Assembly: GCA_964556885.1 (NCBI GenBank)
Contig: CAZKYP010000011.1
Coordinates: 1 to 29,960 of the forward strand
Origin: CAZKYP01 sp964556885
GTDB taxonomy: Bacteria > Planctomycetota > Phycisphaerae > Sedimentisphaerales > Anaerobacaceae
DNA length: 29,960 bases
Direction of reading: 5' to 3'
Shown here: positions 1-8,773 of the stretch, one piece after another
Layout of the letters: each line of letters begins with the position of its first letter
Numbering within the stretch: position 1 is the stretch's first letter
Translations under genes and position numbers: made by a program
The notes under the pieces: model-generated
Database searches by the model: none
What the model saw: the letters and a program-made list of their open reading frames with translations, nothing else
Told to the model about the DNA's origin: nothing

Positions 1-19
1 CCATTGATACGAAAGTGTG

Positions 20-760
20 TTAGTTATGATTCCTGCGCCGACGGCATACGGCAATCGGACTTTCTGAAAATCCGTTCAGGCATTTGAGTTTGCCGGCGGC
101 GTTGTCTATCGCGAGATTGAGCCGATTGGATACGGGAATCTTCGGCGGGTGGAAAAAACCTACCGGATAAATTTCGACTATCTCCAGTCCGGCCTGCTCG
201 ACAAGCTGTTTCATCTGGTTTATGCTCATAACGTTGAAGGTGCTTTGCGGATTTTTGCATCGGCGATAAATACTAAGCAGCTTGATCCACGGCGAACCCG
301 TATTGTGGTGATTGTTGAATACGAGAATGCCGTCTTCGGCCAGCAGCTCGACAAGGGCCTTAATCGCCGCCAGGCGCAATTCAGGCTCGGCGTTGAGAAA
401 GAATCGAAAGGCGGTAATAAGGTTGAACTTTTTCGGCCTGAGAATATTTTCCCTGGTTATATCCGCCCGGATTATTTCGGTCCGTTTGAGTTTTTCTTTG
501 GCGATTGTCAGCATGGACTCGGAGACATCGACGCCGGTCGATGTTGCCACACGTCTCTCCAAGAGGCTCGTTATCCTTCCGGTCCCACATGCGAAATCGA
601 GCAAATGAATATCCCTGTCGGACAGGTATTTATCCATAATCTCCGGGATAATTTCCCGCTCCCGCGACCATAGAAAGGAGTCCCATACCTGTGTCTGGTA
701 ATGGACCTCGTATTCGGCGCCTTTGCCGGTGTGTTTGTGGGAATCTCTGTAGCTTATCAT
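20..760 (-). CDS. Class I SAM-dependent methyltransferase
   Basis: 246 residues. It is probably a cytoplasmic enzyme that moves a methyl group from S-adenosylmethionine to a small molecule or sugar; the substrate cannot be read from the sequence. The SAM-binding motif I is clear at residues 53-61 (LLDFACGTG), followed by the acidic motif II region (GVDVS, 76-80) and a post-motif strand (GILVFNNHH, about 144-152). The ATG shares an ATGA overlap with the stop of the flippase gene upstream (757-760), which points to translational coupling. As the last visible gene of the glycan operon, it may methylate a sugar residue or a lipid-linked intermediate; that role is inference from context. The C-terminus is basic (CRRRRN) and the length is normal for the family. 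The fold is confident, the substrate unknown. Confidence 0.85.
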   Translation of the reverse strand: MISYRDSHKHTGKGAEYEVHYQTQVWDSFLWSREREIIPEIMDKYLSDRDIHLLDFACGTGRITSLLERRVATSTGVDVSESMLTIAKEKLKRTEIIRADITRENILRPKKFNLITAFRFFLNAEPELRLAAIKALVELLAEDGILVFNNHHNTGSPWIKLLSIYRRCKNPQSTFNVMSINQMKQLVEQAGLEIVEIYPVGFFHPPKIPVSNRLNLAIDNAAGKLKCLNGFSESPIAVCRRRRNHN

Positions 761-2319
761 GACTGTTGATCTTTTTTTTGCAGGGCGATGTGCAGGAATC
801 GTCTTCGTTCAATCTGGTTGAGACTCAGGAACCACGCACTTACGGTTGTAAGGGCAATCATAGCAAGAAAAACACAGATGATTTCAATCCATGAATCCGG
901 GCCGGCGATGTATTTCCATAAGATGATCATAATTACGGTTGGCAGTGAGCCCGTTATGGCCGGCAGCCAGACTCTTCGGAAGTTTTCCATTGTGGTTATT
1001 TTCATTTTCCGGTTGAAATATATCGGTAAGATCGTGCCCGAGATTATTGCCATAGGCAGGAAGTTTGACCAGGCTATTCCGATCAATCCCAGGTTGAATA
1101 CTTTCACCGAGACAACGGACGCCGAGATGCAAAGAGCGGCCATAAGGACTGTGAAAATACCGAAGATTCTGTGTTGTCCCCGGCCGACGAGCACGAAAAA
1201 GTTACTAAGCTGCGCCAGTTTCAGGCAGTGGCCTACCGTTAGTATTGTAAGTATTGTGCTCATGGTTTGAATTGCGGTCGGGTCCTGGAATTTTTCACCG
1301 ACCCATATCCAAAGGAAATCTCTGCCCATACCAATTAAGAAACAGGCGCCGGGAATGATCAATAAAAGACTGTATTTCTGTGTAAGAAAAGCTATTTCTT
1401 TGACTGCTGCGTTGTCGTCTCTTGCGTCGAGGTCGCTGACGGCCGGCTTTATCGCCGCCGTGAAGGCCTGCACCAGTTGTGCCAGAAGTAACACACCGGC
1501 CGATGCGCATGTAAACTGGCTTACAGACTCAGTACCGATGAAAATACCGATGATCAGATTGCTTGTCTGGTAAATCATTATGGTTCCCATTGCGTACATG
1601 AGTGTATTTATTCCATAAGCAAGCATTTCACGCAGGAGCCTGAAATTTACATTCGCGAAAGACAGGGACAGTTGCGGCAGCAGCCGCTTTGCAATGGAAA
1701 ACTGCAATGCCCTTACGGAGATCTCGCCTAATCCGAATACCGCTCCCATCATCAGAAGACCGTAACCTTGTAATAATAACACAACCAATATGATTGTCCT
1801 CAGAACAACAATTGAAAGTAATACCAGGTTGGTTATATCGAATCGTTGCAGGCCGCTTAGTATCGCCGTGGCTAACTGCATGGGCAATGAAACGGCGAAA
1901 CTAAAGCCCACAATGAGCACGAGTGATTTGGCGGCGGGTACAAATGCAGGATCGATGCTGAACCATGCTTCGACGTTATAATATACGATTAGAGTTATAG
2001 TGGCCAGCACAACAGCCAGAAAAGAAAATGTCAGGAGTGATGAATCGATTACCTGTCGTATTCCCAGATCGTTTTTTTCTGCCAGGTAAACCGGGATATA
2101 CCTGTTTATCGAGCTGCTCAGACCCATGTTGAGTAGTGGGGCGTATCGAAATATAGTGCCGCCTACGAGCACCCATATTCCGTATTGGGCAACGCCGAGC
2201 CGGTCCAGGAAGAAACGTATCATGAAAAATCCGATGATGGCGTTCGTCACTAACATGGCGACGTTAAAAATGGTGTTGTGGACCAGTCTTTTCGGAGTTG
2301 TGATTGGCTTATCATTCAT
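757..2319 (-). CDS. Polysaccharide/oligosaccharide flippase (MOP superfamily, Wzx-like)
   Basis: 520 residues, strongly hydrophobic throughout, with about 12-14 predicted membrane helices. The N-terminal pattern fits Polysacc_synt (PF01943-type) lipid-linked oligosaccharide flippases: a short cytoplasmic start, then a first helix containing NAIIGFFMIRFF, then GVAQYGIWVLV and a GLSSSINRYIP segment. Known members move undecaprenyl-linked glycans across the inner membrane. It follows the DUF2723 gene by 49 bases and overlaps the methyltransferase by four, so it sits inside the glycan operon. No good Shine-Dalgarno sequence precedes the ATG (the upstream bases are A-rich), so the start is only moderately certain. 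Teichoic-acid or O-antigen type flippases cannot be told apart here. Confidence 0.85.
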   Translation of the reverse strand: MNDKPITTPKRLVHNTIFNVAMLVTNAIIGFFMIRFFLDRLGVAQYGIWVLVGGTIFRYAPLLNMGLSSSINRYIPVYLAEKNDLGIRQVIDSSLLTFSFLAVVLATITLIVYYNVEAWFSIDPAFVPAAKSLVLIVGFSFAVSLPMQLATAILSGLQRFDITNLVLLSIVVLRTIILVVLLLQGYGLLMMGAVFGLGEISVRALQFSIAKRLLPQLSLSFANVNFRLLREMLAYGINTLMYAMGTIMIYQTSNLIIGIFIGTESVSQFTCASAGVLLLAQLVQAFTAAIKPAVSDLDARDDNAAVKEIAFLTQKYSLLLIIPGACFLIGMGRDFLWIWVGEKFQDPTAIQTMSTILTILTVGHCLKLAQLSNFFVLVGRGQHRIFGIFTVLMAALCISASVVSVKVFNLGLIGIAWSNFLPMAIISGTILPIYFNRKMKITTMENFRRVWLPAITGSLPTVIMIILWKYIAGPDSWIEIICVFLAMIALTTVSAWFLSLNQIERRRFLHIALQKKDQQS

Positions 2320-2368
2320 TTTGTTTTTACTGTTTTTTGCCTATTGTAACTGATTTTTAAGCCTGTGT

Positions 2369-3910
2369 TTATGGAATCTTTTTTCGGCCGGTTATTTTCC
2401 ACAGGATATCGGTTTGGTCCAATTCGTAATTTTCGAGAATAAAAGACGGGCAGTATCCCGGTTTGGATGAAACGAGGTATAGGGACCTTTCCTTTAGTAA
2501 TTGTTCAATCGTATATTCGTCCATCTTCGGGGAATCTTTACTGTTTACAGTACCTGAAATAATCTTTACGTCGGGACGTATTTCTTTGACTTCCTGGGCA
2601 TACAGCAGAGGAGGGGCTGTAGTCGAGTCGGCGTAGACAACAGCGTTGTTGTCCACGGTATTCATAATATCATCTGCGAATCTTTCAGCGCCGTTGTATC
2701 CGGTTTTCCACGGCTGCAGGAAGAATGTATAGTCGTCTCTATATGGTATGTCGTCTCTTGTGCTTATATTGAGCTGAATCTTTCGGGCCAGGATTGGTGC
2801 CACTGCGTAAATATTAACCGGCAGCAGGCTTAGAATCAAAACAGCAGGTATGAAATATTGATGGTTGAGCCGCCGCTGCAGGATATATGTTCCGATACCA
2901 ATAAAAATCGATACCATACAATAGAAAGGAATAAAGAAGGCGTATCTGTCGGGCACCGTGTATCTGAAAGCGAAGACAAAAAACAGTATGGTTATGCTTA
3001 TAAGGACAATTTTAAAACCTCTGTTTGGTGAAATCTTATACAGGCCGTAACAGCCTGCAAACAACAGCAATATATTGGGCGTGGGAAAATTCAGGAAAAT
3101 ATACGACATATTTTCTATTACAGTTTTCATTGACATGGAAGAGTTAAGTACCGCGTGCTGCCAGCGGCTTCCGAACGCCGCAGAGGCCAGAGTGCCTGAT
3201 ATGTCGGAAGTTTGGAGAATGTTTTTGATTATTAAATATTCGTATGGCAGCGCGCCGGCAATCCACAACAAAACGATAACAATCAAGTCTCTGATACGAA
3301 CATCTTTTCGGGCAAGACGGGTAACGATATATATAGCGTAACATAACATTGGTATCGAAGCAAGCATGTGGACGGAGATTGCTAGGCCATTGAATAGTGC
3401 CAGCAAATACAAATATCCCACACGATTGGTCTTGGTGTATTGAAGCAGCATAATCAATTCGACAAGAAACAGCGCCGACCACAATGTGTATGTTTCGATA
3501 ACGCTTGCATGGAACCAGAACGTGTGTGAGACAGCCAGGGAGACCGCTGCAATAACCGCCGGCAGTGTTTCATCGAGCCACAGGCGGACGAGCAAAAACA
3601 TATTTGCAACTGCAAACGCCGCGGCGATTGCCGAGACCAGGTTCATCCTGTAAGCAAGCTCTCCAACAGGTATATGTTTTGCGCCGATTGCGATTAGATA
3701 AAACAGCGGATGTGCGACGGCCAGGCCGAGGAATCCTTCGATGTCGTTATGCCATATTCGATACTGAATCAGTCCGCTGTCCTGCCATAGAACACCGGGG
3801 GCGCAACTGACGACATAAAGCACAATTGCACCGCATAGAACGGCCAAATATTGCCATGCTAAATTTCTTCTTGGAGTTGTCACGAGTGTAATATCAAGTA
3901 CCTCTATCAA
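2369..3910 (-). CDS. DUF2723 family GT-C membrane glycosyltransferase (TMEM260-like)
   Basis: 513 residues with about ten or more hydrophobic helices and a soluble C-terminal part after about residue 400. The first luminal/periplasmic loop carries the DUF2723 signature APGVLWQDSG (37-46), in which D44 is the likely GT-C catalytic acid. A second signature, FWFHASVIETYTLWS, lies at about 131-145. The eukaryotic relative TMEM260 is a protein O-mannosyltransferase; bacterial members are mostly uncharacterised, so O-linked sugar transfer at the periplasmic face is inference. The frame opens with TTG at 3910, only 16 bases after the GDP-fucose synthase stop. A GTG at 3883 (13th codon) is an alternative start, and neither has a strong Shine-Dalgarno. 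It lies between sugar-nucleotide synthesis and the flippase, which fits a role in the same glycan pathway. Confidence 0.8.
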   Translation of the reverse strand: MIEVLDITLVTTPRRNLAWQYLAVLCGAIVLYVVSCAPGVLWQDSGLIQYRIWHNDIEGFLGLAVAHPLFYLIAIGAKHIPVGELAYRMNLVSAIAAAFAVANMFLLVRLWLDETLPAVIAAVSLAVSHTFWFHASVIETYTLWSALFLVELIMLLQYTKTNRVGYLYLLALFNGLAISVHMLASIPMLCYAIYIVTRLARKDVRIRDLIVIVLLWIAGALPYEYLIIKNILQTSDISGTLASAAFGSRWQHAVLNSSMSMKTVIENMSYIFLNFPTPNILLLFAGCYGLYKISPNRGFKIVLISITILFFVFAFRYTVPDRYAFFIPFYCMVSIFIGIGTYILQRRLNHQYFIPAVLILSLLPVNIYAVAPILARKIQLNISTRDDIPYRDDYTFFLQPWKTGYNGAERFADDIMNTVDNNAVVYADSTTAPPLLYAQEVKEIRPDVKIISGTVNSKDSPKMDEYTIEQLLKERSLYLVSSKPGYCPSFILENYELDQTDILWKITGRKKIP

Positions 3911-3926
3911 CTTCGGTTTATATCGC

Positions 3927-4895
3927 CTAAGTTGATATGGTCACAGATTTCCTATTTTTTCGATTTGCTTTGTACCAGTCGATTGTGTTTTGGAGTCCCT
4001 CGTCGAAACCGGTTTTGGCCTCGAAGCCGAAGTATTTTTTCGCCCTTGAGACGTCCAGACGCCTTCTCGGCTGGCCGTCAGGCCTGGAGCTGTCCCAGCG
4101 AATCTCACCGGTAAAGCCGGTCAGTTGGGTGATTTTTTCAACGAGGTCTTTTATTGTTATTTCGAATCCCGCCCCGATATTGACCGGCTCGGGCCCGTTA
4201 TAAAGCTCGGTTGCCAGCAGGATTCCCTCGGCGGCATCTGCGGCGTAAATAAACTCGCGCGAGGCGCTGCCCGTCCCCCAGCAGTCGATATGGTCGGAGC
4301 CGCTGTCGGTGGCGTCGACACATTTTTTAATTAAAGCCGGTATTACGTGACTACTGGCCGGGTCGAAATTGTCACCGGGACCGTAAAGATTGACCGGCAG
4401 CAGGAATATCGAATTAAATCCGTACTCAGTTCTGTAAGATTGCGACTGAACGAGCAGCATCTTCTTGGCCAGTCCGTACGGGGCGTTGGTTTCCTCCGGG
4501 TATCCGTTCCAGATGTCATCTTCTTTGAACGGCACCGGTGTGAATTTCGGATACGCACAAACCGTTCCTATTGCGACAAACTTTTCTATTTTTCGAAGTC
4601 TGCCATGTTCAATGAGCTGGACGCCCATCATCAGATTTTCGTAGAAAAACTTACCCGGGTGCTCGCGATTCGCTCCTATCCCGCCGACCACCGCGGCCAG
4701 GTGAATAACGATGTCCGGTTTCATGTCATCGTACATTCGATGGATGTCGTTTATGTCGATGAGGTTGTAGTCCTCAATCTTCGGTACGAGGATATTTTTG
4801 CAGCCTCTTTTTTTCAGCCTTTCGGTGACATAAGCGCCCAGGAAACCGGCGCCGCCTGTTATAACTACACGTTTCTTTTTGAAAAAATCAGCCAT
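3927..4895 (-). CDS. fcl: GDP-L-fucose synthase
   Basis: 322 residues, the usual family length. It converts GDP-4-keto-6-deoxy-mannose to GDP-L-fucose by epimerisation and NADPH reduction in the cytoplasm. Visible features are the Rossmann loop TGGAGFLG (13-20), GTVCAYP (110-116), and Y140 with K144 in PYGLAKK. Catalytic residues line up with E. coli Fcl at a constant offset of four: C113, Y140, K144 and H183 correspond to C109, Y136, K140 and H179, and T111 replaces S107. The frame is open further upstream to 5207, but that part is only a shadow of gmd. ATG 4895 is chosen because it gives the normal N-terminus (MADFFKKKRVVITGG) five bases after the gmd stop, with GGAAAG just upstream. The pairing with gmd confirms the GDP-fucose pathway. 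Confidence 0.95.
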   Translation of the reverse strand: MADFFKKKRVVITGGAGFLGAYVTERLKKRGCKNILVPKIEDYNLIDINDIHRMYDDMKPDIVIHLAAVVGGIGANREHPGKFFYENLMMGVQLIEHGRLRKIEKFVAIGTVCAYPKFTPVPFKEDDIWNGYPEETNAPYGLAKKMLLVQSQSYRTEYGFNSIFLLPVNLYGPGDNFDPASSHVIPALIKKCVDATDSGSDHIDCWGTGSASREFIYAADAAEGILLATELYNGPEPVNIGAGFEITIKDLVEKITQLTGFTGEIRWDSSRPDGQPRRRLDVSRAKKYFGFEAKTGFDEGLQNTIDWYKANRKNRKSVTIST

Positions 4896-4900
4896 CGACT

Positions 4901-5905
4901 TTACTTTCCGTGGTCCTTGATTAATTTTTCCCGTTCGGCGATTTTCATATCGGCGTCGGTCATCATTTTTGCGAGCGCTTTGAATGTCACTTTGGGTTTC
5001 CACTTGAGAGTTTTTTTCGCCTTGCCTGCATCGCCTACGAGAATATCGACTTCGCTCGGCCTGAAATATCGCTTGTCTATTTCGACATATTTTTGCCAGT
5101 CGAGGTCGAGATGCCCGAAAACCTCCTCTACGAATTCCCTGACCGAATGGCTTTCGCCGGTTGCTATAACATAATCGTCGGGTTTGTCCTGCTGGAGCAT
5201 AAGCCACATCGCTTCGACATAGTCGCCGGCGTAGCCCCAGTCTCGTTTGGCGTCCAGATTGCCGAGATAGAGCTTGTTTTGCAGGCCCAGTTTTATCCGC
5301 GTGGCCGCTCTTGTGATTTTTCTTGTTACAAAGGTTTCGCCGCGTCTGGGTGACTCGTGATTAAATAAAATTCCGTTGCATGCGAACAGGCTGTATGCTT
5401 CACGGTAGTTCACGGTTTGCCAGAAACTGTATACCTTGGCGCAGCCGTACGGGCTTCGCGGGTAAAACGGCGTCTTTTCCGTTTGCGGTATTTCTGCGAC
5501 CTTGCCGTACATTTCGCTGCTGGACGCCTGATAGAACTTGACGGATTTATGACTGGTACGAATCGCTTCAAGCAGCCTGAGTGTCCCCAGGGCGTCCGTA
5601 TTAACAGTGTAGATTGGTATATCAAAGCTGACACGAACGTGGCTTTGTGCGCCTAAATTGTAAACCTCGTCCGGTTTTATCTCGTTGATGATTGACGACA
5701 GGTTGCCTCCGTCGGTCAGGTCGCCGTAAATCAGTCTCAGCCGGGGCTGTTCGTGCGGGTCCTTGTACAGATGGTCGATCCTGCCGGTATGAAACGACGA
5801 GCTTCTTCGCATGATGCCCCAAATCCGGTAGCCTTTTTCCAGCAGGAGCTCGACGAGATAGGAACCATCCTGCCCTGTAACGCCGGTGATTAATGCCTTT
5901 TTCAT
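4901..5905 (-). CDS. gmd: GDP-mannose 4,6-dehydratase
   Basis: 334 residues. It dehydrates GDP-D-mannose to GDP-4-keto-6-deoxy-D-mannose using bound NADP, the step before the Fcl reaction encoded next. The NADP loop is TGVTGQDGS (7-15), followed by the GMD hallmark MRRSSSFHTGRID (32-44), which contacts the 2'-phosphate. The catalytic set is S129 and E131 (ASSSEMYG) with Y153 and K157 (SPYGCAK). FNHESPRRGETFVTRK and RDWGYAGDYVEAMW are further GMD-specific blocks. The ATG lies 30 bases after the upstream epimerase stop with no strong Shine-Dalgarno, and the stop is five bases before fcl. Length and motifs are fully canonical. Confidence 0.96.
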   Translation of the reverse strand: MKKALITGVTGQDGSYLVELLLEKGYRIWGIMRRSSSFHTGRIDHLYKDPHEQPRLRLIYGDLTDGGNLSSIINEIKPDEVYNLGAQSHVRVSFDIPIYTVNTDALGTLRLLEAIRTSHKSVKFYQASSSEMYGKVAEIPQTEKTPFYPRSPYGCAKVYSFWQTVNYREAYSLFACNGILFNHESPRRGETFVTRKITRAATRIKLGLQNKLYLGNLDAKRDWGYAGDYVEAMWLMLQQDKPDDYVIATGESHSVREFVEEVFGHLDLDWQKYVEIDKRYFRPSEVDILVGDAGKAKKTLKWKPKVTFKALAKMMTDADMKIAEREKLIKDHGK

Positions 5906-5935
5906 TTTAGGTTCGGTTAAATTTAAGTAACGTTT

Positions 5936-6901
5936 TTATATTTTGGATTCTTCGCTTTTTATAATCATCCGGAGCGTTTCGTCCAGACTAATCTTCGGTT
6001 TCCAGCCGATTGTTTTCTCTATCCTCTCCAGGGAGGGAACCCGCCGCATCATATCTTCGATGGGTCTTCCATAAGCGGTTTCGTAGGGAACGAATATTTT
6101 TTGGCTTTTACTTTCCGTCATCTCGATAATCTTATCAGCCAGGTCTTCGATAGAAATCTCTTCGTTGGTGCCGATATTATATACCCTGCCCGCCGCCTGC
6201 TCACAATGCATCAAAGTGATAATCGCGTCTATAAGGTCATACACGCAGCAAAAGCACCGTGTTTGTCTGCCTGTTCCGTATATCGATAGAGGCTCATTCC
6301 TCAACGCGCTTTGGACAAATCGCGGCACCACCATTCCGTATTGACCTGTTTGTCTCGGTCCGATTGTATTGAAAAACCTGCCGATTACCACACCTAAGCC
6401 GTATTGGCGGTGAAAAGCCAGCCCTAAAAATTCGTCTATGGCCTTACTGCATGCATACGACCATCTGGACAGGCTCGTGCTGCCGAGCACAATATCGTCG
6501 TCTTCGTGGAAAGGAACGTTTTCGCTCTTGCCGTAAACTTCACTGGTCGAGGCAATCAGGATTTTTTTGTGGCACTTATTTATGATGTTCAATACGGTTT
6601 CGGTACCGCCGATATTTGTTTCAATCGTATGCACCGGGTCTTCCGCTATCAGCCTGACTCCGACTGCGGCGGCCAGATGATAAATAATATCGCTTTGTTC
6701 TATCAGGGGTTCGAGCAATGCGACATTACGAATGTCACCGAATACGAATTCGAAGGCCGAGTGTTCTTTAATGTTTTCGATATTCTTCAGACTGCCGGTG
6801 CTGAGGTTGTCGATAACGGTTACCTTTTCGCCGTCTTTAAGCAACCGTTCTGCCAGATGAGAACCGATAAAGCCTGCACCGCCGGTAATTAATATTTTCA
6901 T
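5936..6901 (-). CDS. NAD-dependent nucleotide-sugar epimerase/dehydratase (extended SDR)
   Basis: 321 residues. First gene of the minus-strand glycan operon. It is an extended short-chain dehydrogenase with the NAD loop GGAGFIG (7-13), a D31 that favours NAD, catalytic T119/S120/E121 (TSEVYG), and Y149 with K153 (SYACSK). The block FNTIGPRQTGQYGMV and the C-terminal RVPSLERIEKTIGWKPK resemble UDP-glucuronate decarboxylase (UDP-xylose synthase) and UDP-glucose 4-epimerase relatives. The choice between decarboxylation and 4-epimerisation is not safe from sequence alone. YGTGRQTRCFCCVYDL matches the usual nucleotide-binding strand, with unusual double cysteines. GGAG five bases before the ATG supports the start. 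It probably supplies a second activated sugar besides GDP-fucose. Confidence 0.85.
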   Translation of the reverse strand: MKILITGGAGFIGSHLAERLLKDGEKVTVIDNLSTGSLKNIENIKEHSAFEFVFGDIRNVALLEPLIEQSDIIYHLAAAVGVRLIAEDPVHTIETNIGGTETVLNIINKCHKKILIASTSEVYGKSENVPFHEDDDIVLGSTSLSRWSYACSKAIDEFLGLAFHRQYGLGVVIGRFFNTIGPRQTGQYGMVVPRFVQSALRNEPLSIYGTGRQTRCFCCVYDLIDAIITLMHCEQAAGRVYNIGTNEEISIEDLADKIIEMTESKSQKIFVPYETAYGRPIEDMMRRVPSLERIEKTIGWKPKISLDETLRMIIKSEESKI

Positions 6902-6934
6902 ACAAACTCCATGGGAGAATTCTGTTTGAAGCCC

Positions 6935-6962
6935 AGAGTAACGATAAGCAATCGCTTGTCAA
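6935..6962 (-). promoter_or_regulatory. Candidate sigma70-type promoter for the glycan operon
   Basis: On the minus strand a perfect TTGACA (6962-6957) is followed after 16 bases by TACTCT (6940-6935), a weak -10. Transcription would begin near 6928, leaving a leader of about 27 bases that contains the GGAG of the first gene. The consensus -35 and position are persuasive; the -10 is poor. Confidence 0.4.
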
Positions 6963-7619
6963 TGGTGAATTTGTCTGGACTGCGTCCCCGTCGGTTGCGC
7001 AGAAAAAAAAGAGCAACCTGATTGCCTATACAAGTCTGCGACAGTGACTTTTTTTGTCTGCTGATTCGTGACGATCAGCCTGAAAAGCCCAAATCGGCGG
7101 ACATTGATTGACCGAATTTATGAACAGCATAAGTATCGTCAAATAAAGAACATAGCTTTAGATGAGACTGGAAGGGTGAATAATCGACAGTCTTATAATA
7201 ACTTCGATGTCCGGCGGATTGAGGATGACCGGTTTGAATCTGGAAAAAGCATATTCCGTAGGCCCGATAAATTGTATATGAACGTGTATGTGAGTTTTAC
7301 TTTTTGGGGTTATGCTTCGGTGTATATTAAATGTGTTATATCAGGTTTGCGTGCAGAAAAAATATGAGGATTCAAGAGAATACCGCTGTTTCACTGCGGA
7401 TTTGATGCAGTTGAAGTGTGGGTAAAAAAATTTGGGAAAATGTTTTGATGCGTTACAGGCATGTTTAATGGTGTCTATTTGTGAGATATATTTTTCCCAA
7501 GTTAAATGCGACCGAATATATGGCGAGTTAAAGCCGGTTTTTTGGGACCCTTACGGAATTTCTATGTGGATAATTAACCTTGTTACAGATATAAATTAGT
7601 TATAAAAAAACTTTTTTTC

Positions 7620-7648
7620 TTGATTTATCTTTGTTGGATTCGTATATC
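7620..7648 (+). promoter_or_regulatory. Candidate promoter of the outer-membrane protein gene
   Basis: TTGATT (7620-7625), a 17-base spacer, then TATATC (7643-7648), with an overlapping TATCAT two bases on. Predicted start is near 7655, giving a leader of roughly 137 bases before the ATG at 7793. The surrounding sequence is very AT-rich, so chance matches are likely. Confidence 0.35.
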
Positions 7649-7792
7649 ATCGTATCTAAAGTGATTTTTTTGGGGTTTACTATATGCGTTTTGGATTTAA
7701 CTGGTGGGTATATAGAAATATTAGTTTGGCTTTGTCGAGGTGAAATTTTTAGGAAAAACAGTTTGTCAAGGAAAGTTTGAAAGGAGAAACTT

Positions 7793-8575
7793 ATGGGACA
7801 GAGAGCATTATGGATGGTATGTGTAATTTTAGTGATCGGCTTGTTTAGTTCAGCCGCACTTGCGGGGGACTTGCTGGGGCCGCCGACGCCAGGTACGACT
7901 CAAGGTCAATGGTTATGGGGTTTAGAATATTCTCGTAGTAATATGGACCTTGAAGTGTCGGGACCTGTGTCTCCACTAAACGATGCCGTGATAAACCTTG
8001 ATAGCAATAAATATTTTGCTCGCATCGGTTACGGTATTTCAGATGATTGTGAAATCTATGCCCTTCTTGGGATGGCGGATGGTGCTTTCGATGGTGATAG
8101 TACCGGACCGGACTTCGATGGTGACGCAGGTTTTGCTTATGGTCTCGGTATTAAGAAGACAATAGCCCAGAATGATAGCTGGACATGGGGTGCTGTATTC
8201 CAGGCTACCTGGGGAGAAGTAGATGATACGATGACCGCACCTGTTGGGGGAGCTACAATCGGTAGTGGCGCTATCAGCCTGGCGGCAGGCTCGCATAAAG
8301 TTACGCTCGATTGGTATGAGTTTATGCTTGCTTTTGGTCCAACGGTAGTTATGTCTGAAGAGGTTTCCGTGTATGGTGGTCCTTACATAAACTTATTTAA
8401 TGGCGATCTGGAAATAAGAGGCAGCCAGGATGAGTATGAGTTGGAACAGAGATTAGAGTTAGGTGGTTTCTTGGGAATTCTGTTCAACCTTGGTCAAGGT
8501 CTTAGTGTTAATGTCGAAGGACAGGCCGGTATGGACTCATGGCTCGGCGGAATTGGAGTACAGTTGAGGCAATAG
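7793..8575 (+). CDS. Outer-membrane beta-barrel protein
   Basis: 260 residues with a classical signal peptide: a short charged start (MGQRAL), a hydrophobic core to about residue 20 and an AALA|GD cleavage site after residue 24. The mature part alternates polar and aromatic/hydrophobic residues in the manner of small outer-membrane barrels (for example WLWGLEYSRS, KYFARIGYGI, WGAVFQATWGE, WYEFMLAFGP). It ends in short glycine-rich strands finishing VQLRQ rather than an aromatic residue. It may belong to the general OMP_b-brl type; the specific function is unknown. A strong AAAGGAG lies just before the ATG. It is a single-gene unit, with its own candidate promoter upstream and a clear intrinsic terminator at 8699-8732. 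Confidence 0.7.
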   Translation: MGQRALWMVCVILVIGLFSSAALAGDLLGPPTPGTTQGQWLWGLEYSRSNMDLEVSGPVSPLNDAVINLDSNKYFARIGYGISDDCEIYALLGMADGAFDGDSTGPDFDGDAGFAYGLGIKKTIAQNDSWTWGAVFQATWGEVDDTMTAPVGGATIGSGAISLAAGSHKVTLDWYEFMLAFGPTVVMSEEVSVYGGPYINLFNGDLEIRGSQDEYELEQRLELGGFLGILFNLGQGLSVNVEGQAGMDSWLGGIGVQLRQ

Positions 8576-8698
8576 TGTCGTGCGTGAGAACATGTCAGTT
8601 GCAGCGTAACATTGTGAACGGATAAAGGTTTTGTTTGAAATTTTCTGTTAAGTTATGCTGTTTTGATGATTTTTCGATATTGACCATGATGAAACATG

Positions 8699-8732
8699 GG
8701 GCTGTAGACTTTATTGTTACAGCCCTTTTTTT
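8699..8732 (+). terminator. Intrinsic (rho-independent) terminator of the beta-barrel gene
   Basis: A perfect 8-bp stem, GGGCTGTA (8699-8706) with TACAGCCC (8718-8725), an 11-base loop, then seven T (8726-8732). It lies about 120 bases after the stop. On the other strand the stem is not followed by a U tract, so it probably does not serve the convergent polyprenyl synthase gene. Confidence 0.9.
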
Positions 8733-8773
8733 GCATCGAATGAATGCGATTCGAATTTGTTCGTGGTGGGATT

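Larger units (their letters stand above)
6902..7792. other. Long intergenic region between divergent genes
   Basis: About 890 bases with no convincing gene. It is clearly AT-richer than its neighbours, especially 7430-7780, with several T and A runs. It holds the candidate glycan-operon promoter at its left end and a candidate promoter for the beta-barrel gene at 7620-7648. A 99-codon GTG-initiated frame at 7068-7367 has no Shine-Dalgarno and no recognisable similarity. No tRNA, riboswitch or terminator was recognised. The length leaves room for a small RNA or upstream regulatory sites, but nothing specific can be pointed to. Confidence 0.6.

Noticed and set aside
4347..5174. 275-codon plus-strand frame opposite fcl and gmd
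   Set aside because: It is antisense to two canonical enzymes with complete active sites, so it is a shadow frame.
4896..5207. Longer GDP-fucose synthase starting at 5207
   Set aside because: The extra 104 residues are an out-of-frame reading of gmd. The normal N-terminus begins at ATG 4895.
7068..7367. 99-codon plus-strand frame in the long spacer
   Set aside because: It starts with GTG without a ribosome site, has no recognisable domain and lies in AT-rich DNA where codon use looks random. Kept only as part of the intergenic description.
8699..8732. Bidirectional terminator also serving the polyprenyl synthase gene
   Set aside because: Read on the minus strand, the stem is not followed by a run of T.
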